From Actinomadura sp. NAK00032 (GTDB lineage Bacteria; Actinomycetota; Actinomycetes; Streptosporangiales; Streptosporangiaceae), in contig NZ_CP054932.1 of the NCBI RefSeq assembly GCF_013364275.1, positions 3,968,001-4,032,000 on the forward strand: a DNA stretch of 64,000 nt, written 5' to 3'. The notes beneath the pieces are model-generated. The model worked only from the letters and a program-made list of their open reading frames with translations, ran no database searches and had not been told where the DNA came from. Positions 33,201-42,629 of this stretch are shown here, in pieces (position 1 is the first letter of the stretch; each line of letters begins with the position of its first letter). Both the position numbers and the translations under genes were made by a program.

Positions 33201-34275
33201 CCTGCTGGTCGGTGCGACGGCGAATGGTTCCAGCAAGAGCGCGTTCTGGAACGGTTGGATCGACGATTCCCAGTTGTGGCCGCTGGCGCACCCCGACGAG
33301 TCGGTCCTGAAGGTGATCTACGCCGAATCGGTTCAGGACCACGAATTTGCTGGGAAGACGCTGCGTCTGGTGAACGTGAACTCCGGCCATTGCTTGGACG
33401 TCGCAGGCGCCGGAATGGAGAACGGCACGAACGTGCAGCAGTGGAACTGCAATGCGCACCCGGCGCAAGACTGGCAGTTCACCGATGTCGGGGACGGCTA
33501 CTACACGCTGACCAGTCCCAACAGCGGCAAGTGTCTAGATGTGGACGGCACGGACGGTTCGGGCACCGCGGATGGGCGCAACGTCTGGCAGTACGAGTGC
33601 AACGGCAGTACGGGCCAGCAATGGAAGCCGGAGAAGAAGGCCGGCGGGTACTGGCTTAAATCTCGGCGAAGTGACAAGTGCCTGGCGGTCGACAGCGCCT
33701 CACCAGCGCCTGGGGCTAATGTTTCGCAGTGGTCCTGTACGGATCCGATAGTCGAAGAGCAGTTGTGGAACATCACTGCGCTGAAGCGTCACCACCTCGA
33801 TGGAATCACCCATCGACTGCTCGTCACAAATGAGCAAACAGACCAGTCGAAATGTATGGACGTCGCAGGCGCTTCCAGTGCTGATGCAATCTTCGTTATG
33901 CCCTGGGAATGCAATGGTGGTCCTTGGCAGAAATGGAAGTTTTCTGACTACGGGGACGGCTACTACATGCTCACCAACGTCAATACGATGAACGGTGACC
34001 CGGGATCGGTCCGATGTCTGGAAGTGGCTGATGCGCAAACCCAGCCTGACGCCGCAGTCCAGCAGGGCACCTGCGAACCGGGCGCGGAGCACCAACTGTG
34101 GAAGGTGGTTGGCGTCGCCGACGACGGCAACCTCGGTTACCGGCTGATCGCCAAGCACAGTGGCCTTGTCGCTGATGCGCGTGACGAAGGAGCACCAGAG
34201 GACGCACGGGTGCTCCAAGCCAATCCCGTGGAGCCGATTCCCGCGCATCAGATCTGGAAGTTGGAATACCAGTGA
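30274..34275 (+). CDS. Large secreted protein with LamG-like and ricin-type lectin domains
   Basis: About 1333 residues. I chose the GTG at 30274 because GAGG precedes it; the ATG at 30328 is the alternative and also leaves the signal peptide (hydrophobic WLAGLMALALVASLLSTPL, cleavage near NAAE) intact. After a region typical of actinobacterial RHS-linked secreted proteins (including YIRMDASALHQWSGNV ... SSGMTWDERPG, DNRLRE-like), a LamG/concanavalin-like domain spans about 765-1010. Two ricin-B/CBM13 repeats groups (QW motifs, GHCLDVAG..., GKCLDVDG..., KCLAVDS...; then KCMDVAG...) fill 1030-1333. It should bind carbohydrate outside the cell. It is followed by the RHS toxin gene with a 130-bp gap and the same strand, which suggests a partner role. 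Third-position GC is lower than in the flanking genes. Confidence 0.85.
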   Translation: MHVRAARDSSFRSSVVDRMCRRPRWLAGLMALALVASLLSTPLTSVNAAETSPSESTTLDAAVAKAKQTGSPVEVAGRTSETKKLTALPDGQFSLETAPVPVRVKRDGVFHEADLTLERTADGKYASRMSVNGVTFGAGGDDVLATMSKDGKSLTLTWPGAVLPVPQLDGPSATFVDGGGAGVDLVVRSTPTGWSHYVVVKTPEAAADPALAKIEFGVRASGLQLKELSGSRLAAADEAGNELFNAPEPLMWEGQTAPAEAPAAPTSTEEIAAGPAPKASAAPMSVEVGGGVLTLTPDPGLLTGPETKFPIVLDPSWQTWNAGREDNGDGYGSQEAGWAYVDRTWPNSAYWKPDRLPTGREIEDGTDKRSYIRMDASALHQWSGNVQVKVNSVDITFDTLHAWSCVSRDVRLYNTTHISSGMTWDERPGAFIPEGSGWSSSFLQAAAVKVGRPDCGDAGTSNDVKFSGGNLPRLLQWATDHKWDIFTLGLFPDADYNDTHTWKVMDVDPRMVVKFSRYPMPAKDVHMRNGGTAKYACVRGSGRPWMGVSRDRTANAMITDYDGDNEGGAQGQLLAAEYELAPLGKPAESWKRYVPSGGAFQHAGADGYLHTSLTTVKGDDFPATADGGTSWMWRVRGMDDTNLYGPWSAWCEYTVDARRPNAPEVSSPEYPAGVTSGYDAAARKYVPGNFTFAPGGSGDVVKFDYKFTDGTAGTKTVAAGESANISWMPKRFGPQWVEVTAYDRAGNYSPTKKYEFGVMQPPRDAAWSMDEPSGDTAHAVGPSGAVNPNADLVFSGSPVFGEAGNLGAGSATDRAVRLNGSTQFGEVKPWTDPEGNAVTLVDTSQRFMFSTWLKLASVQGDQTAVSQAAADGTTFELGWLSGKWTFRHRAADGTVLTAVTRDMPEAGDGQPWSAHWVSLMGGYDPVKQEIWLRTQAEGESKVCDPDAPWICSTKRVMPPEMKTASSTWTPAPGAGALLVGATANGSSKSAFWNGWIDDSQLWPLAHPDESVLKVIYAESVQDHEFAGKTLRLVNVNSGHCLDVAGAGMENGTNVQQWNCNAHPAQDWQFTDVGDGYYTLTSPNSGKCLDVDGTDGSGTADGRNVWQYECNGSTGQQWKPEKKAGGYWLKSRRSDKCLAVDSASPAPGANVSQWSCTDPIVEEQLWNITALKRHHLDGITHRLLVTNEQTDQSKCMDVAGASSADAIFVMPWECNGGPWQKWKFSDYGDGYYMLTNVNTMNGDPGSVRCLEVADAQTQPDAAVQQGTCEPGAEHQLWKVVGVADDGNLGYRLIAKHSGLVADARDEGAPEDARVLQANPVEPIPAHQIWKLEYQ

Positions 34276-34405
34276 CGAAGCCGCCGCGATAGTACCGCCG
34301 AAGTCATCCCGTGTGTGGTCAGCAAAAGTCGATTAGAGCTTGTTCAACCGCCCGGCCAGCAAGCGCCGTGGCAACCGAGGTGCCTTCGACGGAGATGAGG
34401 CGTCT

Positions 34406-37400
34406 GTGAAAGGTGTGTTGCGTGCGCTGGGCCGGGCGCATGGGCTGATCGCCACTGTGGCGGTCATGCTCGCCCTGGCTCTGCTTGCCGGAGTGGCGGG
34501 CGAGGCGGCTGCGGCGGTGCGGCCCAAACTCTCGGAGGACGGGACTGACCGTCGTCCCGCCACCCAGAAAACTGCGCGGATAAAGGGCAAGGCCGTCAAA
34601 GTCCGGGAGAGCAAGCTTCCGGGCACGGCCGGCACACCGATCACGTCCAAGCCTCCTGCTCCGGCCTGGCCGGAGCCTGGGCAGGGCACTGCGGACTTGT
34701 CGACGCTGGAGGCCGGCAAGAGCAAGGACGGTCAAGCCTCCAGCGGATGGGCGCGGGCCGGCAAGCTGCCGGTCTGGGCGGGCGCACCAGCCGCCCGTAA
34801 GGGCGAGCGAACGGCCCGCTCGGCGGTGCCGCCGCGCGTGCACGTGGAAATGGCTGACCGCAAGACCGCGAAGGCCACACGCACTGAGGCAGTCATGGCG
34901 GTATCCGCCCCGCAGGCGGGAACTGTCAGAGTCGGGCTCTCCTATGCGCAGTTCAAGGACGCCCACGGTGGCGATTGGGCGTCCCGGCTGCGCCTAGTGA
35001 AACTACCGGCGTGCGCGTTGAGCACCCCCGAACAGGCGAACTGCCGCCAGCGCACCGTCCTGCCCACGGTCAACGACACCAAGACCGCGACACTGTCTGC
35101 CGATGTCACCGTGACCGACGGATCCGCGCAGACCGGCACCGCTGCGACCGGGCAGGCGACGGTGTTGGCCGCCGAGGCGGGCCCGTCCGGCCCGACCGGT
35201 GACTGGGGCGCCACAAGTCTGTCGCCGGCATCCAACTGGAACGCGGGCAGCAACACCGGAGAGTTCTCCTGGAGCTATCCGATGCGGTTGCCGCCAGTTC
35301 CCGGCGAGCTGATGCCCGAGGTCACAGTCGCCTACAGTTCCGGGGCGGTGGACGGCAAGACCGCCGCCGACAACTCCCAGGCCTCCTGGATCGGCGACGG
35401 CTTCGACTACTGGCCTGGCTTCATCGAACGCAAGTACAAGCCGTGCATTGATGCCGGGCACGCCTCCGGCGACCTGTGCTGGGGCCGTCACAACGCGGTG
35501 CTGTCCCTGAACGGACGCTCCACCGAACTGCTGTATGACAGCGCTGCTCAGACCTGGCGTCCACGCAACGACGACGGCTCCACCATCGAGCGGCTGACAG
35601 GCGCCACCAACGGCGACGACAACGGTGAGTACTGGAAGCTGACTGACCTGGACGGTGTCGAGTACTACTTCGGCATCAACCGTCCCGACGACTGGGAGAG
35701 CGGGGAGAAGGAGACCGACTCGACCTGGACGGTCCCGGTCTTCGGGGACAGCAGTGGCGAACCCTGCTACGACAGCACATTCAAGGACGCCTGGTGCCAG
35801 CAGGCGTGGCGATGGAACCTCGACCACGTCGTCGATCCGCACAACAGCACCATCACCTACTTCTACGAGAAAGAAGCCAACCACTACACCCGCTATCAGC
35901 AGACCACCGGCGGGACCCGTTACGACTCCGGCGGCTACCTGAGCCGCATCGACTATGGTCAGCGCAAGGGCTCTACCTACGCCACTCCGGCCACCGCCCG
36001 CGTCCGCTTCTCCGTTGCGTCACGTACGGACCTGCCCGACGACCGGATCTGCGACAGCGGTGAAACCTGCGGCTACGGCAAGACCTCGCCGACGTTCTTC
36101 AACCGCAAACGCCTGACCAAGATCACCACCAAGCTCCGCAAAGACGGGACGGTCGCCACCGAGGACCCCGGTTACAAGATCGTCGACAGCTGGGACCTTG
36201 GCCAGACCTACCAGAACGGCGCGCTCTGGCTGCACACCATCGACCAGACCGGCTACGACGGCAGCGACACCCAGGCGCCGCGCATCACCCTGTTCGGCCA
36301 GCTCATGACCAACCGGGTGATCACCGGACGGTCCGGCACCGGAGTGGACGCCCTGCCCGGGTACGACCGGCCCCGCCTGGTCGGGATCGACAACGGCACT
36401 GGCGGAACCACAAGCGTCGGCTACTCCGATCCGTACGCCAGCCCCACACCGGCCGGAGAGTGCGTCTATTCGGCCGGCGGCATGCCCGATCCAAAGAGCA
36501 ACACCAAACGCTGCTTCCCGGTGAAGTGGACACAACCTGACGGCACGCTGGTCAACGACTGGTACCACAAGTATGTCGCCAGTTACATCATCGAGGCCGA
36601 CAACACCGGCCAGTCCAGGTCTCAAATCACGCGCTACACCTACCTCGGCGACGCCGCCTGGCGGTACGCCGAGGACGACGGGATGACCAAGGACAAATGG
36701 CGCACCTGGTCGCAGTGGCGCGGCTATGCCAAAGTCCGCACCGTTACCGGCGACGGTCAGAACGGTGAACAGCAGTCGCGCACCGAGACCACCTATGCCC
36801 GCGGAATGGACGGCAACTACCAGGGCAAAGGCAACCCGCGCCAGAGCGTGACGGTCACCGACTCCAAAAACCTGCTCGGCGGGATCAGCGACCTAGATCC
36901 GCTCGCCGGCGCCGTCCTGGAGACCCGCACCTTCAACGGCGCCTTCACCGACGCCGCCGAAGTCTCCGCGAGCGTGTCGAGGCCCAAGTGGACCAAGACC
37001 ATCAGCCGCACCTTCCACGACACCAACTCTGACGACGACATCACCGTTGACGGCGGACGCGTCCAACCGCAGTGGACCAAGGGCCGATCGCGCAAGGCCG
37101 ACGGCACAGACTTCAACACCGAGACCACTTTCGACTACGACTCGCTGGGCCGCACCGTCGCCGTCGACAACGAAGGCGACGTCACCACCGCCGCCGACGA
37201 CACCTGCACCCGTACCGTCTTCCCCAGCGGCGCGGCGCCCGCCGGCGCGATCCAGTCCCAGCCGATCCGCAACCTTTCGGTAGCGGTCGATTGCGACAAC
37301 GACGCCAGTCACGAACCGAACTTGGTCCCCGCCGACATGATCTCTGACACGAAGATCATGTATGACGGTAAGGCATACGGCGCCTACCCGACCGTCGGCA

Positions 37401-40400
37401 ATGTCACCCGTACGGAAAAGGCCACCGGTGTCTCGGGCGGCCGCTCCACCATGGTGCCCGCCGTGACCACCACCTACGACGGGTACGGCCGTGTTCTGGA
37501 GACCACCGATGTCGGTGACCCTGCCACCCCTGACGACGACCGCACCACCACCTCCACCTACACCAACGCCCCCGAGGGCTGGCTGAAATCCAGCACCCTC
37601 ACCACTCCGCCGGTCAGTGTCGGCGGTGCCACACCGGCCGGATTCACCACCACGACCCAGTACAACCCTGCCCGCGGCACCCCCACCAAGGTCACCGACC
37701 CGAACGGCCGCGTAGGTGAAGGCGAGTATGACGGACTCGGCCGTCTCGTTCGGGCCTGGCTGCCCAACAACATGCGCAGCAGGCACCCCGATCGGCCTTC
37801 CACCATCTACACCTACACCTTCCCCACCGACGGCAACCCGGTCTCGGTCACCACCAAGACCCTCACCAACGATGACCCGGCCACCTACGAAACCTCTGTC
37901 GACCTGCTCGACGGCCTGCTGCGGCCTCGCCAGTCACAGAACGAGGCCGTCGGCGGCGGCCGGATCGTCACCGACACCAAGTACGACAGCCGCGGCCTGG
38001 TCTTCAAGACCAACGCAGCCTACGTGCTCACAGGTGACCCGTCCGGTGTGCTGACCACAGCCGACGACAACCAGATCCCCAGCCAGACCCTCAGCACCTA
38101 CGACGGCGCCGAGCGGATCCTGACCACCACGCTCTACAGCTACTCCACCCAGAAATGGACCACGACCAACCGGTACGACGGCGAGCGCACCACCGTCATC
38201 CCGCCCTCAGGTGCGATGCCTTCGGCGACCCTCACCGACGCCCTCGGCCGCACGGTCGAAACCCGCCAGTACAAGACCGCCAATCTGACGGGCCCCTACC
38301 TGGCGACCACCATCACCTACGACGGCGCCGGACGCCCCGCCGAGTCCTATGACGCCGCCGGCAACGTCTGGAAGACCACCTACGACGTCCAGGGCCGCCC
38401 CGTCACGAGCACCACCCCTGACAAGGGCACCTCGACCGTCACCTACGACCACTTCGACCAGGTCGCCACCAGTACCGACGCCCGCGGCACCACGCTGAAC
38501 CGCACCTACGACAAGCTCGGCCGCCCCCTGGAGGTCAAGAACGGCAGCACGCCGCTGACCTCCATGACCTACGACACCGTCCCCTACGCCAAGGGCCTGC
38601 CCGCCACCTCCACCCGCCACATCGGCACCGACAAGTACACCACCGCCATCACCGGCTACGACGGGCTCTACAACGCCGAGGGAACGACCGTCACGATCCC
38701 CGCGTCCCAGGGAGCGCTCGCCGGGACCTACACCACCACACAGTCCTACAACTTCAACGGCTCCCCGCTCACCACCTCTTACCCGGCGGTCGGCGGGAGC
38801 ACGGGACTCCCCACTGAGAACGTCACCACCGAGTACAACGACGCCGGCCTGCCCGAATGGACGCACGGCCTCGCCGCCTACGTCGCCGACACCACCTACA
38901 ACGGCCATGGCGATATCACCCAGCTGGCCATGGCAGCGGTGTCGGACAAGTTCCTCTGGCAGACCTTCGACCGGGACCCGGCCACCAACCGCCTGACCCG
39001 TTCCACCGTCAAACGCCAGGCCTCGACCGCCACCTTCGATCTGGAAACCAAGTACGACTACACCGACGCCGGTTCCATCAGGTCGATTCTGACCAATGCA
39101 GCCGGAAAACCCGCCGATCGGCAGTGCTTCACCTACGACTACGCCCAGCGGCTGACCGAAGCCTGGTCCACCACCAACACCGACTGCACCGCCGCCCCGA
39201 CCGCCACCACTATCGGCGGCCCCGCTCCCTACTGGACCAGCTACGAGTACGACCCCAACGGCAACCACGGCGACAAGGTCGGCAACCGCACCAAGGAGGT
39301 CCAGCACTCCTTCGCCGGCGGCCCCACCGCCGACAAGACTCGCACATACACCTATCCCGCCCCTCTCGGCGACAGCGGTGTCACCAGCCCGCACGCGCTG
39401 AAGTCGCTCACCGAAACCGACGGCACCACCAGCACCACTGACCTGTACACCTACGACCAGGTCGGCAACACACTCACCCGCCCCGGCCAGAAACTCGTCT
39501 GGGACGCCGAAGGCAACCTGTCCAAGGTCACCGACGACTCCGGCAAGGAACTGGCCAGCTTCATCTACGACGCCGCGGGCAACCGTCTCATCCGCAAAGA
39601 CACCAACGGCTCGACGCTGTACCTGGCCAGCCAAGAGGTAAAGGTCTCCAGCAGCGGAACCGTCACCGCGACTCGCTACTACAGCCACGCCGGCCAGACC
39701 ATCGCCTACCGCACCGGCACCTCCAGCTCGACCATCCAGTTCCTCATCCCCGACTACCAGGGCAGCGCCGACACCACCGTCAACGCCGTCGACCAGAACA
39801 CCTGGAGCGTCCGCCGGTTCGCGCCCTTCGGCGCCGAACGCGGCAGTCCCATGGGCACCTGGCCCGCCCTCATGGACAAGGGCTACGTCGGCGGCACCAA
39901 GGACAACACCACCGGCCTGACCCACCTCGGCGCCCGAGAGTACGACCCCGTCACCGGCCGCTTCCTCAGCGCCGACCCGATCACCGGAGGCGGCGACCCC
40001 CTCACCGCCAACGGCTACTCCTACGCCGGCAACAACCCCATCGACCACTCCGACCCCACCGGCATGCTCCTCGACGGCGGGGCACACGGCACCCTGCCCA
40101 ACTCCAATAGGACCGAACGCGAAGACATCAACAACCAGCACCGCAACAACTTCAAGTATGGGGGCGGCGGGACGATCTACGTCGTGCCGTCCATCCCCTC
40201 GGGTGGTGGTTGCTGGGTCGGCTGCAATGGCAGCGTGGGAGCAAAGTCGGTACCGGTCAAGAAACACTGCGGCTGGAGTTGCAAGGTCGGCAAGGTCGGC
40301 GGCTTCCTGAAGAAACACCAGGCCACGATCGCCGGACTCGCAGCCGGCGGCATATGCCTAGCCGCAACCAGTGGCACCGGAACCGTCGGCTGCGCCGCCG

Positions 40401-41539
40401 TCGCCGGATGGGTCTACGGAGCAGTCAGCTATCACCAGAACACACCCGCCGACCAGCAAACCCTCTTGGGCGGCTTCAAAGCCAGCCTCACCGGCGCAGT
40501 AATAGAAGTCGGCCTAACCATAACCGGCGCGAAAGTCGCCAAAGTCGCGGCCCCGCTACTCAAGAGAGTCGCCCCCAAGATCATCCAAAAGCTCGCAGGT
40601 AGAGCCAAGGGCGGCTCACCAGGCCGCGGCGGCAGCGCAGCAAAGACAGCGCCAGCGGCCGCCAAGAACCCCGCGAAAGCAGCAGATGACGCACCCGCGT
40701 CAGGCGGCGGAGCCTGCCGCGTCAGCAGCTTCGTGCCCGGCACCGCTGTGCTGATGGCCGACGGATCAGCCAAACCGATCGACAAGATCGAGGTCGGCGA
40801 CAAGGTCCTGGCCACCGACCCGACCACCGGCAAGACCGCACCCCAACCCGTCCTCGCCACCATCACCCGCACCGGAGCCAAGCACCTCGTCCAACTCACC
40901 ATCGACACCGACGGCGACCACGTCGACAAGACCGGCGCACTGATCGCCACCGACAACCACCCCTTCTGGGTCCCCGCAGCCGGCAAATGGATCGACGCAG
41001 GCAAACTCAAGCCCGGCATGTGGCTCCGCACCAGCGCCGGCACCCACGTCCAACTCACCGCAACCAAGACCTGGACCCAGCACCAGCGCGTCCACAACCT
41101 CACAGTTGCCACCTACCACACGTACTATGTGGAACCTGGCGACACCCCGGTCCTCGTCCACAACTGCGGAGAAGCGACGGTCCATCTGGATCCCGTTAAC
41201 CAGCATGCGCTTATCACAGTCCGCAATGGGGATGAGCTGATCCATGTTGAGCAGACGGGTGGCGTAAACGTCCCCACCAACGGCGTCGCAGAATTCGATC
41301 TGTCGACGCTCCCGTCTACAACGATCAATGTCAAGGTTTCGTTGTCCAATCCAGGGGGGGCAATGGCTTACATTGAGGTTATGATGATGAAGACTGCCAG
41401 AGGTGAGTATCCGCCCTACGATCCAGTCACGCAGAGTTGTGTTACCTTCTGTGCGCAGGTGCTTCGCGCGGGCGGTGTGTCGGATATTCCGACAACTACA
41501 AGGCGTGCGACCAACTGGCTGCTCAGGCATCATGGCTAG
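34406..41539 (+). CDS. RHS/YD-repeat polymorphic toxin with Hint domain and C-terminal effector
   Basis: 2377 residues. The GTG at 34406 is preceded by GATGAGG. A signal peptide (about 8-38) is followed by an SpvB/TcdB-like N-terminal part, many YD repeats (about 500-1750; GRxVxxxD, YDxxGR forms), and the RHS core ending FGAERGSPMG ... GLTHLGAREYDPVTGRFLSA DP ... DPTG near residue 1885. A pretoxin linker with hydrophobic stretches leads to a Hint domain from Cys2104 (ACRVSSFVPGTAV) to the Asn2253-Cys2254 junction (VHNC), which should autocleave and free the last 123 residues. That tail has His2267 (NQHALITV) and Cys2345 (QSCVTFCAQVLRAGG), the order of permuted NlpC/P60-like enzymes. The next gene is the likely immunity gene. 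Effector activity is inferred. Confidence 0.9.
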   Translation: MKGVLRALGRAHGLIATVAVMLALALLAGVAGEAAAAVRPKLSEDGTDRRPATQKTARIKGKAVKVRESKLPGTAGTPITSKPPAPAWPEPGQGTADLSTLEAGKSKDGQASSGWARAGKLPVWAGAPAARKGERTARSAVPPRVHVEMADRKTAKATRTEAVMAVSAPQAGTVRVGLSYAQFKDAHGGDWASRLRLVKLPACALSTPEQANCRQRTVLPTVNDTKTATLSADVTVTDGSAQTGTAATGQATVLAAEAGPSGPTGDWGATSLSPASNWNAGSNTGEFSWSYPMRLPPVPGELMPEVTVAYSSGAVDGKTAADNSQASWIGDGFDYWPGFIERKYKPCIDAGHASGDLCWGRHNAVLSLNGRSTELLYDSAAQTWRPRNDDGSTIERLTGATNGDDNGEYWKLTDLDGVEYYFGINRPDDWESGEKETDSTWTVPVFGDSSGEPCYDSTFKDAWCQQAWRWNLDHVVDPHNSTITYFYEKEANHYTRYQQTTGGTRYDSGGYLSRIDYGQRKGSTYATPATARVRFSVASRTDLPDDRICDSGETCGYGKTSPTFFNRKRLTKITTKLRKDGTVATEDPGYKIVDSWDLGQTYQNGALWLHTIDQTGYDGSDTQAPRITLFGQLMTNRVITGRSGTGVDALPGYDRPRLVGIDNGTGGTTSVGYSDPYASPTPAGECVYSAGGMPDPKSNTKRCFPVKWTQPDGTLVNDWYHKYVASYIIEADNTGQSRSQITRYTYLGDAAWRYAEDDGMTKDKWRTWSQWRGYAKVRTVTGDGQNGEQQSRTETTYARGMDGNYQGKGNPRQSVTVTDSKNLLGGISDLDPLAGAVLETRTFNGAFTDAAEVSASVSRPKWTKTISRTFHDTNSDDDITVDGGRVQPQWTKGRSRKADGTDFNTETTFDYDSLGRTVAVDNEGDVTTAADDTCTRTVFPSGAAPAGAIQSQPIRNLSVAVDCDNDASHEPNLVPADMISDTKIMYDGKAYGAYPTVGNVTRTEKATGVSGGRSTMVPAVTTTYDGYGRVLETTDVGDPATPDDDRTTTSTYTNAPEGWLKSSTLTTPPVSVGGATPAGFTTTTQYNPARGTPTKVTDPNGRVGEGEYDGLGRLVRAWLPNNMRSRHPDRPSTIYTYTFPTDGNPVSVTTKTLTNDDPATYETSVDLLDGLLRPRQSQNEAVGGGRIVTDTKYDSRGLVFKTNAAYVLTGDPSGVLTTADDNQIPSQTLSTYDGAERILTTTLYSYSTQKWTTTNRYDGERTTVIPPSGAMPSATLTDALGRTVETRQYKTANLTGPYLATTITYDGAGRPAESYDAAGNVWKTTYDVQGRPVTSTTPDKGTSTVTYDHFDQVATSTDARGTTLNRTYDKLGRPLEVKNGSTPLTSMTYDTVPYAKGLPATSTRHIGTDKYTTAITGYDGLYNAEGTTVTIPASQGALAGTYTTTQSYNFNGSPLTTSYPAVGGSTGLPTENVTTEYNDAGLPEWTHGLAAYVADTTYNGHGDITQLAMAAVSDKFLWQTFDRDPATNRLTRSTVKRQASTATFDLETKYDYTDAGSIRSILTNAAGKPADRQCFTYDYAQRLTEAWSTTNTDCTAAPTATTIGGPAPYWTSYEYDPNGNHGDKVGNRTKEVQHSFAGGPTADKTRTYTYPAPLGDSGVTSPHALKSLTETDGTTSTTDLYTYDQVGNTLTRPGQKLVWDAEGNLSKVTDDSGKELASFIYDAAGNRLIRKDTNGSTLYLASQEVKVSSSGTVTATRYYSHAGQTIAYRTGTSSSTIQFLIPDYQGSADTTVNAVDQNTWSVRRFAPFGAERGSPMGTWPALMDKGYVGGTKDNTTGLTHLGAREYDPVTGRFLSADPITGGGDPLTANGYSYAGNNPIDHSDPTGMLLDGGAHGTLPNSNRTEREDINNQHRNNFKYGGGGTIYVVPSIPSGGGCWVGCNGSVGAKSVPVKKHCGWSCKVGKVGGFLKKHQATIAGLAAGGICLAATSGTGTVGCAAVAGWVYGAVSYHQNTPADQQTLLGGFKASLTGAVIEVGLTITGAKVAKVAAPLLKRVAPKIIQKLAGRAKGGSPGRGGSAAKTAPAAAKNPAKAADDAPASGGGACRVSSFVPGTAVLMADGSAKPIDKIEVGDKVLATDPTTGKTAPQPVLATITRTGAKHLVQLTIDTDGDHVDKTGALIATDNHPFWVPAAGKWIDAGKLKPGMWLRTSAGTHVQLTATKTWTQHQRVHNLTVATYHTYYVEPGDTPVLVHNCGEATVHLDPVNQHALITVRNGDELIHVEQTGGVNVPTNGVAEFDLSTLPSTTINVKVSLSNPGGAMAYIEVMMMKTARGEYPPYDPVTQSCVTFCAQVLRAGGVSDIPTTTRRATNWLLRHHG

Positions 41540-41577
41540 GCGGCGAGAAGTGATCGCGGATGTGGGAGGTGCTGGTG

Positions 41578-42030
41578 ATGGCGGAGAATTCGAACTATCC
41601 GGATGGCTGGGAGTGGCTCGGAGATTTGCCGGATGAATGGGAGCCGCCAAGTGAATTTTTTCAGCCAAGTAGTACCATAGAGTACAATTTGGCCATCAGG
41701 ATGTTGGCGTGGGATTTCTTGGGGCGTGATTTTTCTGCAATAATCGGGCGATTCATTACCGAAAGTTCACTCTTCAAACTTTGGTATTCGCAACTTATTA
41801 AAGGTTCTCGGCGTTCTCCGAAAGAGCAGGCTGCCTTGGCGCTCGCGGCCTGGGAATGCACCCATCGCTGCAGCGACGCTTGGCAGGACCTGGTGGAGCA
41901 AGTGGAGATCAGCGGCCGAAATTTTCGAGAGCGGAACGTTCAGAATGCCTTTCATTCCCTAAGGGAAGTGCTGGAGGAAGTAATAGTTCAACTACAGGAG
42001 TTGCGGGAGGACGTGCAGGAGGCCGACTGA
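41578..42030 (+). CDS. Probable immunity protein for the RHS effector
   Basis: 150 residues from the ATG at 41578, which has GGGAGGTG six bases upstream; the earlier ATG at 41560 lies inside that ribosome-binding site region. The protein is acidic, Trp-rich at its start (PDGWEWLGDLPDEWEPP), then helical (NLAIRMLAWDFLGRDF ... LREVLEEVIVQLQELREDV). No family is recognised. Position immediately after the toxin (38 bp), small size, acidic charge and markedly lower GC than the flanks are the usual marks of a toxin-specific immunity gene. No experimental link can be seen. Confidence 0.6.
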   Translation: MAENSNYPDGWEWLGDLPDEWEPPSEFFQPSSTIEYNLAIRMLAWDFLGRDFSAIIGRFITESSLFKLWYSQLIKGSRRSPKEQAALALAAWECTHRCSDAWQDLVEQVEISGRNFRERNVQNAFHSLREVLEEVIVQLQELREDVQEAD

Positions 42031-42229
42031 CTTCTGAAAGTGCTACGGAACCCGATCGGTGTAGTCGACGTACTGACACTTGACGTCGATAGTTGGAATC
42101 TCCGGGGCGGCTCTCCGATGGTCGGCGAAGCGTTCCTTATTAAAGTGGGCCGGTCAGGGGTTGAGTCGGCAGCCTTGTACTACCGTGATGAACTCTGCCT
42201 CTGCGGCCATGATGGGAACGAGTTGCCCG

Positions 42230-42356
42230 GAACCGGGAAATTGCCTAGCCGCCCACTCCGACCCCGTTTGCGGGTCGGCCGCCTCGGCACAGTTTCCAGG
42301 CCGCCGCTGTGGGTGCTTTTGCGCCATGTGCAGTGCGGGGTGTTGCTGGCGTGCAT
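42230..42356 (-). pseudogene. Frameshifted DUF397 gene fragment
   Basis: On the minus strand from the ATG at 42356 the first codons read MHASNTPHCTWRKSTHSGG, a normal DUF397 start. Then the frame shifts: GNCAEAADPQTGSEWAA appears one frame over, corresponding to the GNCVEVADL... part. The conserved end (RDSKDP, WxxFV) is missing. It is the third member of the local DUF397 row. The remaining DNA from 42031 to 42229 holds nothing recognisable. Confidence 0.7.
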
Positions 42357-42376
42357 GAGGCGCTTCCGGTGGTTGG

Positions 42377-42580
42377 CTAGCGGTCGTCGTGCCCGGAGCG
42401 TGCATGGTTGACGAAGGCGGTCCATGCCTGGGGGCTCACCGCGAGATGGCCAGCATTGGGGTCTTTGCTGTCGCGGATGGCGACCGCACCGGCGGTGTGG
42501 GGGATGTTCATGCAGGCGCCGTTCTGGCCGCTGTGGGTGCTCGTCCGCCATCTCGTCTGTGAGAAGTCGGTGACGTCCAT
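42377..42580 (-). CDS. DUF397 domain protein
   Basis: 67 residues, whole-length DUF397: RWRTSTHSGQNGACMNI, AVAIRDSKDPNAGHLAVSPQAWTAFVNHAR. The usual GNCVE segment is replaced by GACMNI. In Streptomyces, such small proteins are partners of XRE-DUF5753 regulators (BldB/WhiJ-like systems) and modulate them. It lies 49 bp after another DUF397 gene, downstream of the XRE gene on the same strand. There is no clear Shine-Dalgarno. Confidence 0.85.
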   Translation of the reverse strand: MDVTDFSQTRWRTSTHSGQNGACMNIPHTAGAVAIRDSKDPNAGHLAVSPQAWTAFVNHARSGHDDR

Positions 42581-42629
42581 GCCGTGTCTTCGGATGTGGG
42601 TGGGGTGGTCGGCGTGGAGACGGCCAGGT

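Noticed and set aside
38207..40318. 703-codon minus-strand frame within the RHS gene
   Set aside because: Gly/Val/Ala-rich antisense shadow caused by the YD-repeat codon pattern; no ribosome-binding site or domain.
42040..42411. Plus-strand frame after the immunity gene as a second immunity gene
   Set aside because: Most of it is antisense to the DUF397 fragment, and no Shine-Dalgarno precedes it.
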